Assembly: GCF_000189635.1 (NCBI RefSeq)
Contig: NW_002476261.1
Span: 124,001 to 188,000 of the forward strand
Origin: Tetrahymena thermophila SB210
Lineage: Eukaryota; Ciliophora; Oligohymenophorea; Hymenostomatida; Tetrahymenidae
Direction of reading: 5' to 3'
Length of the DNA: 64,000 nt
This document shows, piece by piece, positions 1-10,338 of the stretch; position 1 is the stretch's first letter; each line of letters begins with the position of its first letter. The notes beneath the pieces were generated by a model, which was given only the letters and a program-made list of their open reading frames with translations, made no database searches and was not told the origin of the DNA. The position numbers and the translations under genes were made by a program.

Positions 1-1382
1 TTTTGATCATCTAAATTGGATAATATTTATTAAACTTCTTAAATTTTGTGTCCTGTCCTCATTTATAAATGAAAGAAAAATCTACAATAAATAGATTGAA
101 AATAAATCTATTAAATTAAAATATATTTAAAAATACTACCAAAATCAGAGTGTATTAAAAATAAAATACTCAATAAAATCAATTTATAATTCTTAATTGT
201 ATTTATTTATGAATTCTTACTATAAAAACCATTTTTTCTGTTTCATATTTATTTATTTGTTACTCTTTTTTGTAAATCATGTTTTTAACAACCAATTAAT
301 CTAATCATATTAATTTAATGATTTCCTCAAGATCTTTATTTTTTAAAAATATTATGCAAGAAGTTTTCATTATTAAAAAATATAGAATGAAATTTGTAGG
401 ATTAAATTATTTTTAATATTTAAGTTGGATTATTATCTTTACTTGCTATTTTAAAATAATTTTAATAACACTTTAAAAATGTGTAAGCTTAGATTTTTTT
501 TATTACAATATTAACTTTATTAATAAAACAACTTTCTTAATCTAAAACCAAGTAAATTTTAATTTCTCACAATTAAATTACTAAAGTGTGATTAAGCTAA
601 ATAAATTCTTTTTGCAAAAAAATTTTTTGTAAAAATACATAAAAAATAATTTTAATAGAGTATCATCAACAAAACATTTCCCTTATGATATTTATGTTTA
701 AGTTTATGAAGAAGACATTTAATTGCAAATAGCAATATATGTCTTAAAAACTTAGTATTTTTCAAATAGTTAGACATTTAATTTAAACTTTATAATGAGG
801 TTAATATTCATTTAGAATAAAAGACAAAACATACTTAATTAATCAATTTATTAACTTTTGATTTCTTTTTGAAATTAGTTTATCACCAAATTCAGTTAAG
901 CTAATATAAATCACTAAATAAAACATGAATTCAAGCTACGTCACAATAATAAACTAATAAATTCAAAAAAGCCACAAAAAATTTTAAAAAAATGAAATAG
1001 ACTCTTTGTATTATCAAAATTGCACCATTTAATTTTTATTAATCCTTAAAATATTAAATTAATTTATATCTATTTATTTTATTCAATATAACAAAAATTA
1101 TTTTAAAACACTGCTTAGAATAAATGGAAACTTCTTTATTACTTTTAAGTATGTATTACAACTAGAATTTTCAATTTATAACCCATTTTAATTGTCTGTA
1201 ATAAATAACTGAAAGACTTTGTAAATTTATACCTAAGATTTGGTAGTTACAGTATGGATAACAAAACTTTATTTTTAGAACTAATAAATTCAAACGAATC
1301 ACTAACTTAAATATCAGATTTTTAATTAAAAAAAAATACTCAGGGTGGAAAAAAAGAATCAAAAAGAGATAGACATCTAAAA
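1..1382. other. A+T-rich intergenic region
   Basis: Very A+T-rich sequence with dense TGA, TAA and TAG triplets in all frames. I see no coding frame with protein-like composition and no RNA gene. The last 100 bases or so should carry the promoter of the small secreted gene that begins at 1383. Confidence 0.6.
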
Positions 1383-1721
1383 ATGAAATATATTTTCGTG
1401 TTATTGCTTGTGCTTATTGCTAACAGTGCTGTTTATTCTGCATCATCTTGTAGTCCATTACCTGCAACTAATGCTGTAAATTATATGAGTTGTTGTTTTT
1501 AAAATGTTCCAAATCCTTGTGCTACTGGTTAAGCTGGTGCTGCTGATCCAAATTGTGCACCTTTTTTAGCAATTTATTCTGCTTGTATAAACACATGTGG
1601 TTTCACAAATTCTTTAGCCCAATACTAGACTTGTGCTAAAGCATGTACAGTTACAAGTGGTTAAAGCTTTACTACATACATATAGGGAATCTAATAATGC
1701 TTAACAAATGCTACTAGTTGA
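1383..1721 (+). CDS. Small secreted Cys-rich protein with twin CX3C motif
   Basis: Single exon, 112 residues, read with TAA/TAG as Gln and ending at TGA. Residues 1-19 are a clear signal peptide with a Leu/Val/Ile-rich core, so the product should enter the secretory pathway. The mature part has cysteines at 23, 37, 38, 46, 58, 68, 72, 84 and 88. The last five follow C-x9-C-x3-C-x11-C-x3-C, the same spacing as in the neighbouring gene at 2222, and both have a PNPC segment before it. The two genes are therefore tandem paralogues. I do not recognise the family. Twin CX3C pairs about 11 residues apart are known from the small Tim chaperones of mitochondria, but the signal peptide argues against that role. 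A surface or granule protein held by disulfides is an inference. Confidence 0.85.
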
Positions 1722-2221
1722 TATAAAACAGTTTGATTAATAAAAATAAAATCAATACTTTTTAATTTATTGATAAAAATAATTTGTAATTTAATGTTGC
1801 ATATGATTTTTAAAATTTTCATAGATGACAAACATTTCCACAACTTTTATTATTTTTATACCATAAAGTTACAATTTTTGCAATATCCAAATTTGTTTAT
1901 TTCATTTTATTTTATTTTTCCTTATAAAGATAAATGTCAAAAAACAATGACCTAATAATTTACCTTCTAAAAAAAGCAATTTACATTATTTAAAATTGTA
2001 TGAACAATTAATGAGACTATAAAATTGTCTTTTGATGAAATAAAAATTTTGAAAATAAAAAGAAATTTTTACTTACAGTCATATTTATATTTTAAAGCCA
2101 TATAAATACGATACAAAATATGAAATAAATTATTGTCGATTTAATAATTTTTTTAGAATATTTATTAAAAAAATACAATATTAATTGATAAAATCAAAAA
2201 AAAAAAAATAAACTTAATCAA
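1722..2221. other. Spacer between the two secreted paralogues
   Basis: A+T-rich spacer of 500 bases holding the 3' end of the first paralogue and the promoter of the second. An A-run lies at about 2198-2209, just before the next start codon. I see no gene. A frame open from 1770 to 1955 has only A+T-driven composition. Confidence 0.6.
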
Positions 2222-2524
2222 ATGAAATTTCAAGCAATTTTTATACTAATTTTAATTGGATTATGCTCTATAAAAGCAGATGCTACCACAAGCTCAGTTT
2301 CATTTATTAGTAGCTTTATTTCATCATAACCTAATCCTTGTGGTAGTGATGCTAGTTGTGCAGCTAGTATTACTATGTATGCTCTTTGTCTAGGAGCATG
2401 TGCAACTGGTAGCACTCTACCTAGTTTCTAATCTTGTGCCTCATCTTGCACAAGTAATAATAGCGCTAGTACTTCTTTTATCAATGCTGTTAATGCTTAA
2501 ATTGCAAAAGCCACAACTAGTTGA
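2222..2524 (+). CDS. Small secreted Cys-rich protein, paralogue of 1383 gene
   Basis: Single exon, 100 residues, TGA stop. It has a signal peptide at residues 1-19 with an Ile/Leu core, then a Ser/Thr/Ala-rich mature protein. Cysteines at 40, 46, 56, 60, 72 and 76 give C-x5-C-x9-C-x3-C-x11-C-x3-C. From the second Cys on, the spacing is identical to that of the upstream gene, while the rest of the two sequences has diverged. Both proteins also end in a short Ala/Thr/Ser tail. The same strand and the 500-base spacer suggest tandem duplication followed by fast divergence. No enzyme motif is visible. Function is unknown; a structural or defence-type extracellular role is conceivable but not shown. 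Confidence 0.83.
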
Positions 2525-3254
2525 TAAATTTTATATAGTTATTTACAAGATTAATGATTCTTAAATTGTTAAATAATAATATATTATTGTATACCTTTAA
2601 ACATAAAAAAAGTTATATTTCTTCATAAAATTAAGTATTTATTCATATATTTTTTATAATTAAAAGTTAATTATATTTGATGATTATACTATTGTTGTTA
2701 AATATGACTATTTTTATTCTTAAACATCTAAATCAGTGTTTAAAATAAATAAAAAACATACTTTTATTTTGAAAACTTTCTTTCAATTTAATTGAATAAC
2801 AAAAATAAATAACTAAAAAAGTTTATTCACTTTCAATATTTAATATTTATTTTTTATTTCTTTTTGTTTGATAGAATAAAAAAATAATTTATCTTCTTAA
2901 TTAGTCTTATCATCTTTAAAAAATATTTTCAAATTAATCATTGAAAATATAGTATAAAAAAAATAAAAAATATAATTTTATTTTTCTAAAAGTATTCATT
3001 GTAAATAGAAAGCTAATCAAAGCACATAAAAAAACCCAGAAATTTTAGGAAAACACTAGATAGTCTAAAACTTTAGTTAAAATTATACGTTAGGTAGATA
3101 GATATAAATAGAAAAATAGATATAATCATTTAAAAATTTTTTTTTTTTTTGAAGAAATTATTTCCCTTTATTATCAAATTTCTAAAGCTGAAAAAAAGTA
3201 AAATAAAATTTAAATTTTCTTATATATCAACTTAAAATATGACATAAACACTGA

Positions 3255-3335
3255 TATGTGGGAATGTGCACAAAAACAGATGAATCTTATGCCTAAGAAA
3301 TCGTAATGCTTTTTGTGCACAGATGAAGTTGTAGA
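3255..3335 (+). ncRNA. Candidate structured RNA, H/ACA-like hairpin
   Basis: An 11-base perfect inverted repeat, GTGCACAAAAA at 3266-3276 and TTTTTGTGCAC at 3310-3320, can form a lower stem. Inside it a second stem, TCTTA paired with TAAGA around a TGCC loop, leaves two unpaired sides. That is the shape of a pseudouridylation pocket in H/ACA guide RNAs. On the + strand the hairpin is followed at once by AGATGA, which fits the H-box consensus ANANNA. The nonamer ACAGATGAA occurs on both sides of the inner stem. I did not find a convincing second hairpin plus terminal ACA box, so class and strand are uncertain. Confidence 0.3.
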
Positions 3336-3470
3336 TTGTCTTTTCAAAATTTTTTTTATTTTGAATAATGTCTAAGAAAAAAATTAATATGATTTTTCAA
3401 TATATCATAGTATAAATTACAAAATAAAATTTACTCATATTGTTAATTATTTTTAAATGTATTATAATTT

Positions 3471-3580
3471 GTCACACATATGTGGTTGCTCTTCGTGCTG
3501 CAGGCACAACTTTTATCATCCCTTGCACACAAAATCTTTTTGTTTTTTGCAAAAATGATGCCTTGTGCAGGATTTCAGGA
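3471..3580. ncRNA. Candidate structured RNA island
   Basis: A second G+C-rich island in an A+T-rich spacer. It holds the palindrome CACATATGTG, a GTGC/GCAC hairpin near 3495-3507, and a longer stem between CCTTGCACA (3521-3529) and TTGTGCAGG (3563-3571), paired with one bulge. An inner TTTTTG/CAAAAA stem leaves a pocket on each side. It shares the TTGTGCA string with the 3255 island about 200 bases upstream. It may be a second guide RNA or another part of the same transcript. Strand is not determined. Confidence 0.22.
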
Positions 3581-3681
3581 ATTTAAAAAAACACTACTGC
3601 AAATAATTAAAAAGATAAAAAATTTAAACTCTCTATTAATTAATTGATTATTTATTTAATTTTAGTTAAATTAAAATTTAT

Positions 3682-4797
3682 TCATTACAAAATCTATGAT
3701 TATTTCTTTTTTATATTTTCTAACTCTTATAAGCATTCTTAATCCTTTGGATTAATTTCTAATTATCTTTAATATGAAATAATTGCTTCATCAATCATAC
3801 CATTAAGTAAGTAAGCTTTAGCTAAATTGTGATTACAATGTTCATTCTTAGGATTTAGCTCCAAGCATTTTTTAAATTATTCAATACCTTAATCAAATTT
3901 TTCTATACAGCAAAAAGCGTAACCTAAACTTCGATAGCAACTATCGAATTATGGGTTTAGCTCTATAGATTTTTAATATGATTTTATAGCCTCGTTATAC
4001 ATTTCTTTTCTTAAAAAGGCATTACCCATATTTTCATAACAACTATCTTTTTTTGGATTGATATTCAGGCATTTTTAAAAAGCACTTATTGCTTCATCCA
4101 ACATATTTTTTTCTAATAAAGCGTTTCCAAGATTGTAATAGCATGACTCATGTTAAGGATTAAGAATTATGCATTTTTGATAATTTTAAATGGCTTCATC
4201 AAACATATTTTTGTTTCTAAAACAAACCCCTAAATTATAGTAGCATTTACTATATTCTGGATTTAAATTTATACAATTTTAATAATGTTTAATTGCTTCT
4301 TCAAGCAATCCCTTTCTATCATAAATTACTCCAATATTATAATTGATTTGATCTTAGTTAGGATTTATTTCAAGTGATTTCTTAAAATAATTTAATGCCT
4401 CATCATTCATATTTTTTTCAATAAAAATGAAACCTAAATTATTGTAGTAATTGATATTTTTTGGATTAATTTATATGCATCTTAAATTTTTTTCTATGCA
4501 TTCATCAAACATATTTTTTTAAAAATAAACAGCTCCAATCTTCTATAAACAAGACTCATCGTTTGGGTTTAGATTTAAGCATTTTTTATACCATTTTATG
4601 CTTTCATCTAGCTATCCTTTTTATTGATAAACAAGCCCTAAATTGTAGTAAACATCATTATCATCTGCTTCTAACTATGCATACAATTTGTAGGATTCAA
4701 TAGCTTAATCAAGCATGCCATTCATATGAAATTTCATACCATCAGCCATATGCTATTGTGCTATTATTTCATGTTTTTAATTATTATTTGAATTCAT
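3682..4797 (-). CDS. Tetratricopeptide (TPR) repeat protein
   Basis: Single exon, 371 residues, start codon at 4797 and TGA at 3682-3684. After about 15 residues the whole protein is a run of about ten 34-residue TPR units. Each carries the usual signs: a hydrophobic first helix with YYNLG- or NLG-like residues, an Asp/Glu-Glu-Ala/Cys-Ile core in the second helix, and an NP turn (NPN, NPK, NPQ) between units. Such solenoids bind other proteins; the partner cannot be read from sequence. There is no signal peptide, membrane segment or extra catalytic domain. Ciliate genomes carry very many stand-alone TPR proteins of this form. The region upstream of the start (to the right on this map) holds a duplicated A+T-rich segment. 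Confidence 0.9.
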
Positions 4798-4858
4798 TTT
4801 TTTTTTTCTTTATTATTTTTTATTTTTATATTTATTATGCCTTCTTATTAATATAATA

Positions 4859-4965
4859 AATTCTTCTAGATAATTATTTTTAATTTAATCTAATTACAAA
4901 TAGATTTTATAAATTGAAGTCAAAAAATTAATAAAGAGTAGTGAGATCAAACAAAATTTTATTTT
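4859..4965. repeat. Direct repeat, copy 1
   Basis: Imperfect copy of 5071-5175. Both begin with a nearly identical block of about 28 bases starting AATTCTTCTAGATAATT. After a diverged middle, both end with matching ATTAATAAAGAGT and AGATCAAA blocks. The centres are 212 bases apart. Position suggests a local duplication within the upstream region of the TPR gene. Confidence 0.7.
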
Positions 4966-5070
4966 AAAAAGATTATTATAAATTCTTATTTAAACATGAA
5001 ATCAGAAACTTTTAGGCATCTTTATTTTTTCTAAATAGTCTAAATAAAAAATTTTATATCAGGAGTAATT

Positions 5071-5175
5071 AATTCTTCTAGATAATTATTTTTAATTTGA
5101 TCTATTTAAAAAAGGATTGTATAAATTAAAATCCAAAATTAATAAAGAGTTGTTAGATCAAATCAAATTTTATTT
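5071..5175. repeat. Direct repeat, copy 2
   Basis: Second copy of the segment at 4859-4965, with small insertions and substitutions in the middle part. The two ends of the unit are the best conserved. Confidence 0.7.
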
Positions 5176-5573
5176 AAATAAATAGAAATAAAATAAAATT
5201 TTATATTAATATTAATAAATTTATTTTTTTATCATAAGTATATACCATATTTCCTTTAAATATCAGTAGAAGAAAATTTAATTATTTTTTACAAAGGGAA
5301 GTAATTTTTTTTAAGTTTACATCAAATTAAATTTAGATATTTAAAGATAAATTTAAATATTTAATGGTATTTATATTTTAGTATAAAATATTATAATAAT
5401 CATATTTTTACAATTTTGTTATAAATTATCAATTAAAGAACAAATATTCAAATTTAAAATATTAATAATTTTTTTATTGATTTTCCATTTGTCAAGAAGT
5501 TTTTTTTATTCAAATTACTTAAAGATTTTTAAATTTTTAAAAAAAAATTATTTTTTCTAATTAGAAATAAGTT

Positions 5574-8500
5574 TCAATGTTTCTTCTTAACTTCTTGATC
5601 AGGTTGAGTCAAAAATGATCTTCTATTATTTTGATTCTTGTTATTATTTCTTTCAAGTTTTTCTTATAAAAGCTTCTATTTGGATATAATTTCCTCTTTT
5701 TCAAGCTTTGAGTATTGTTGGCTACTTTCAGATAACCCATCAAATTCTACAATTTTTTAGTCTTCTCTAGAATAATGAGACATTTAAGATCTAGCCCTTT
5801 ATTTAGGCCTACTATGAGTTTAATCTGTGTTAACAAATATTTTTATTTGTTTTTATTCGTTATTAATAGGTGATATCGGATCACTGTTGTTATTTTTGTT
5901 AGCCTTTAAAGCAGAATTATTAGATTAAGCAGATTATTTATGAGATAAAATACTTGCTGCTTTTTACTCTTCTTATACTTACTACTAAATATTCCTTGAT
6001 TTTTAAGAAAGGTTTACTTTGCTGTCATTCAAGAGCTATTAACAAGTTATATCTTTTTGTTAAATATTTATTTTATTTGACTATTATTCTTTAGTTTGAT
6101 TGCTGTAATGAGATGTTTATGAGATGCTTCTTAGCCTTTTGTTTGAAGAAGGAGGTATAATTACATCTCCATTCATATATTCTTTGCTATTTTCTTAGTT
6201 ATTTAATTTTATATTTACAGAATTTCTGCTATTTTCTTCTTTCTTATCTTAATTACTCATCTATTTTTGAATTATAACAATATTTTATTGGATTTAGTCG
6301 CTTTTTACAGATGAACTCTCTTCTTTTTATTGGCTTATTTTTTTATTTATTACATTATTTTAATTTTGTATTATTTAATCCTCTTCTGTTTTGCTTTATT
6401 AACTACTTCTTCTCACCTTATTTTACTGATTATTAGACACAAAGCTCTAATTTTACTAAGATCTATTATCTTTGTCTTCATTATCATCATTGCAAATTGA
6501 TTATTTTTAAATAGATTTTTAATGTTTAAATGATTCAATTTAGTTCTGCGTTTGATCCAGTTAAACCCTTAAATTTTCCTATATTACTTTTTATTGATAC
6601 TAAAATTCATTATATGCTTTCTCTTAAATGTCAATTTTTTATTTCAACTCTTTGTTACAGCTTTTTTCTTACTCATAGAGCTTTTTAAGATTATCAATAT
6701 CACTTTTTAGTTTTTCTAGAGACTAAGTATCCATGGCAAGTTTCTTATTTTTTGTGGTAAGATCGTTAATTTTATCTTCAAGTTCTTAAATTCTCTTTGA
6801 GTTATCAGTAGCCATCCTTTCAAAATCTTCTTTAGTATATGTAACACTTGCCAAATCTCTTTGTTTTTTTTTTACTGCATCAACTTCTTCTTATAATTAT
6901 TCATTTTCTTTTCTCAAATTAGCTATTTTATTTTCATAGTATTATTTTTCTATTTCTAAATCTTTTTAAACTTGAGCAGATATTTTTTACTAAGTTTCTT
7001 ATAAAGCCTATGCATTAGTTCCATTTTTAATGGCCTCTTCTTCTAACTACTTTTATTTCGCCTTGGTTATTTTATATTCTTTGATTAAAATTTAATACTC
7101 TCTAGTTATCTTCTCATTTTCAATAGTGAGATCTTTAATTCTATGATCTAATTCTAATTTTAAATTAATATTATCTTCTTTTAGTTTTGAAATATCTCCA
7201 ACTTTATGTTTTAGCTCATAATATTTTCTTTCAAAATCAGATTTTTATGATTTTAAATTATCAATCTCTTACTATACTAATAAATTAGTAGTCCCATATT
7301 CTTCTATTTTCTTTAATTCTTTCATCCTCTTTTACATTTTTCTATTTTACTCCTGTTATTGATCATTTAGCTATTAAGCCTCCTTTAATTTGTACTATAA
7401 TGAGTGAATTTCTTTTGAAAGTGATTAAACATCAGCATCTGAAACTTTTAAAGCTTTATGTAATTCCTAAATAACCTTCTCCTTCTCGAGCATTTTTAGT
7501 TAAAAACCTTCTTTCTCTTTTTAAAGCTCGGACAATGTAGATTGATTTTTTTGCTTTATAAAAATTAAAATATTTTTTATTTTATTAGGCTTTTTCAATC
7601 ATTAATTAGTAAAATGTTTTTATTTTAAAAATAAATAAAATTTTTTTTAAGGATATTTTTCTGAATTAATTCTAAAATCGAATTTACCTTTTCTTACTAA
7701 ACAACCTTGAGTTCAAATTCTTGCATCGATTTATTTACATCTTAATTTTTTTACATATATTGCTCAATACATAATTCTAAGGCACAGTACTCTTTGTCAA
7801 ATGAATTCTTAGAATTTTCATTTGGGCTTTAAAAATAATTAGTAAATAAAAAAAATTTGCTAAACATTTTATTTTACTCTATAAAATAAGCTTCGCTTTC
7901 ACCAAAGTATTTTATTCTTAACTCTTTAATTTTTTGAATACATCCTAAAAATATTAATCTTTCTTTCTCTAACTCTTCATTTCTTTCTTCTAGAATATCT
8001 CTAAGTTTTTCATATCTGGCTTTTATAGAAGTTCCCATAGTCTTCTTCTTGATGGAGTTTTTTTTCTAAATAAATAATAAATGTTAAATAAGAAATAAAA
8101 AAATTTTAGTTTACTGCTGTTCCGCCTGGAGAATTTGAATACACTCGAGCAGCTTTCTTAACTGTTGATTCATAATTATCATTCTGTTAGTTATATGACC
8201 AATTATTTATTATTTCAAATATTCTTTGCAAATTTATATTACCATTAGTGAATTTCCTCTCTCAGGAGTTATGTCCTACTAAATTTATATATTTATTTGT
8301 TGATAAATCAATGAAAATATCATAAAATAAAATTTAATAAATTAAAATCAAATGTTAATAATAAAATAGTCACTTTAATTTGTAAAAAAAGTCTAATGCA
8401 TTACAAACAATTATTTATTTTATTTAAATTAAAATTAATTTTTTCATGAAAACATTATTTAAATGTATTATATAAATTATTGCTTACGTGAGTATTGTAT

Positions 8501-9706
8501 TTCATAACACTAGACTATTCAAACTCTTCATTATTATTTGTAAGATTGAATTAATTATTCCCTACAGACCTATTTTTATGCCTATTACATAGTTATAATT
8601 GAAATATAGCTAAGAAAAACAAAATATTATTTTTGATTAAATATTATACATTAGTAAATAATCCTTTTCACCGCTTCTATTGACTCTATTTTATTATTAA
8701 ACATATTAAAGCTTATAAATATTTTATATCTCTAAATGTAGAAATTAAGATATTAATCAATTTTACTCATGATTGTAATGAGGTTCAAATGGTAGTTTAG
8801 GTGCTTATTTACTTACATAATTACTTTTAGCTCTAGCTCCTCTCCTTTTTAATAATAATAGTTATTATTTTCTTAAAAATTTATTAGATTGTTAGGAAAT
8901 TATTGTACAAATTTCCATTTAATTTAAAATTAATCAATATTAGATTACAATCCTAAAACTTAGTTGTGCTAATCAGAAATAAAGTTTTGATATTTGTGAA
9001 CTAATTCTTCTTTTTTTAAGTTATCATGAATTAAGTACATATATGGACTTAATTTCTTATTGTAATTCTATTTAATATATTCAAAGAAAAATATTATAAA
9101 TTTATTTATTGCTCATTGAATAAAGTCTTCATTAAAATATTGATAGCAAATATTAAAAGAATAAAATCAAAATCAACTTCATGTATACAAAATGGTAAAA
9201 ATAATTTATTACCTTAGATTTGTTATAAATTGCGCTCATAGTTGCTAGAAAGCAATGATATAAAATAAATATTTATATTAATAGTCTGTTTTTATGTACA
9301 ATTTGGCCTGTAAAAAAACCTAAATAATAATCCTTATTATAGTTGATTGTATTTGTTTATTCAATTATTTCAATATACTTTTTTTGTTATTAATTTATTA
9401 ATTAATCTTTGTTTTATTAACCTTGCACAGTTAAGCTAGTTTGTAATATTTGTTGTTTGCGAAATTATGTTTTTAAAATATTTATTTGATTGATATCCAA
9501 CCAACCAAAATTGTTAGCTTTAGATGTCCATCCAAATAAAAAAAATAATATTTACTTTATTCGCAATAACTATATTTTATTAATTTATTTATTTCTTGTA
9601 TTTTACTGTATAGGAGCTATTTCATTTTCCAATGTTTTTTATTGAGTTATTCACTTTTATATTCTTCATATTTTGATAGAAAAATCTTAATTGTAAGGGT
9701 ATCCAT
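5574..9706 (-). CDS. Large coiled-coil protein, multi-exon
   Basis: My model has nine exons (-): 9556-9706, 9422-9517, 9213-9244, 8650-9067, 8488-8609, 8243-8278, 8115-8183, 7688-8065 and 5574-7553. They total 3282 bases with closed frame (1093 residues, TGA at 5574-5576). All introns are GT..AG; the 145-base intron at 9068-9212 is the least certain, and an extra exon near 9300 is possible. The N-terminal third is charged and Gln-rich. From about residue 310 on the protein is a long, nearly continuous coiled coil rich in Glu, Lys, Leu and Gln. The last 300 residues turn into a Ser/Asn/Gln-rich, probably disordered tail. No motor, kinase or membrane segment is seen. A cytoskeletal or basal-body role would fit such architecture but is inference only. 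Confidence 0.75.
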
Positions 9707-10338
9707 GAATATTTCTGTAATTAAATTTTTTTTGTAAAAATTTTTATTTAATCCTTTAGATTTTTTAATATTTTTATTTAAAATAAAATTTATCATTTTA
9801 AAATTTCTAAATTAATATTTTATTTTTAAAAAACGTATTAAACTTTTTATTTTACAAAATAAATAATTTAATTTTATTTTTAAAATTTATTCTTCTCTTT
9901 AATTAAATTAATAAATAACCCTCATTATTTAATTAATTTATAGATATTATATTTAAATCTAATAAAAGTTACACAATTTTTAATGAATATATATTTAAAA
10001 AATTAAAAAATTTTCATTTAGACTTTTTACCAAATATAAAAAAAATAATATTTTTATTGAATTTATTTAAAAAGAAAAGAATATATTTAATTTAAAAAAT
10101 AATAAAGTTATTAAATTATATTATAAATTTTATTATTGATTATGATTTAAAATATGTAGTTTTAATTTCTTAATTTATTTTTAGTAATATAAAAAGTCTT
10201 TTGATAAAAAGAATTAATTATATAAAATTAATCATCAGAAAAAGTAAAACCAGTAAATAATTTTAGTAAAAATACGAAAATAAAATTCATTAATATAAAA
10301 TAATACTTGGGGTATTTTATTTGCATTAAAAATGATCC
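9707..10338. other. A+T-rich intergenic region
   Basis: Spacer between the start of the coiled-coil gene and the 3' end of the chitinase gene. It is almost pure A/T homopolymer and dinucleotide-like sequence. I see no gene or structured element. Confidence 0.6.

Larger units (their letters stand above)
2525..3681. other. Intergenic region with two G+C-rich islands
   Basis: Mostly A+T-rich with no coding frame, but two short segments (3255-3335 and 3471-3580) have clearly higher G+C and contain inverted repeats. They are entered separately as candidate RNA genes. The rest shows only A/T runs and GATA-like repeats near 3091-3125. Confidence 0.55.
4798..5573. other. Intergenic region with a direct duplication
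   Basis: Spacer between the TPR gene start and the 3' end of the coiled-coil gene, both on the - strand. The notable content is a direct repeat of about 105 bases (4859-4965 and 5071-5175, entered separately). The rest is A+T-rich without a gene. Confidence 0.6.

Noticed and set aside
9113-9115. Single in-frame TGA in the coiled-coil gene as possible selenocysteine
   Set aside because: A GT..AG intron (9068-9212) removes it and closes the frame, and no selenoprotein family or SECIS-like structure was seen.
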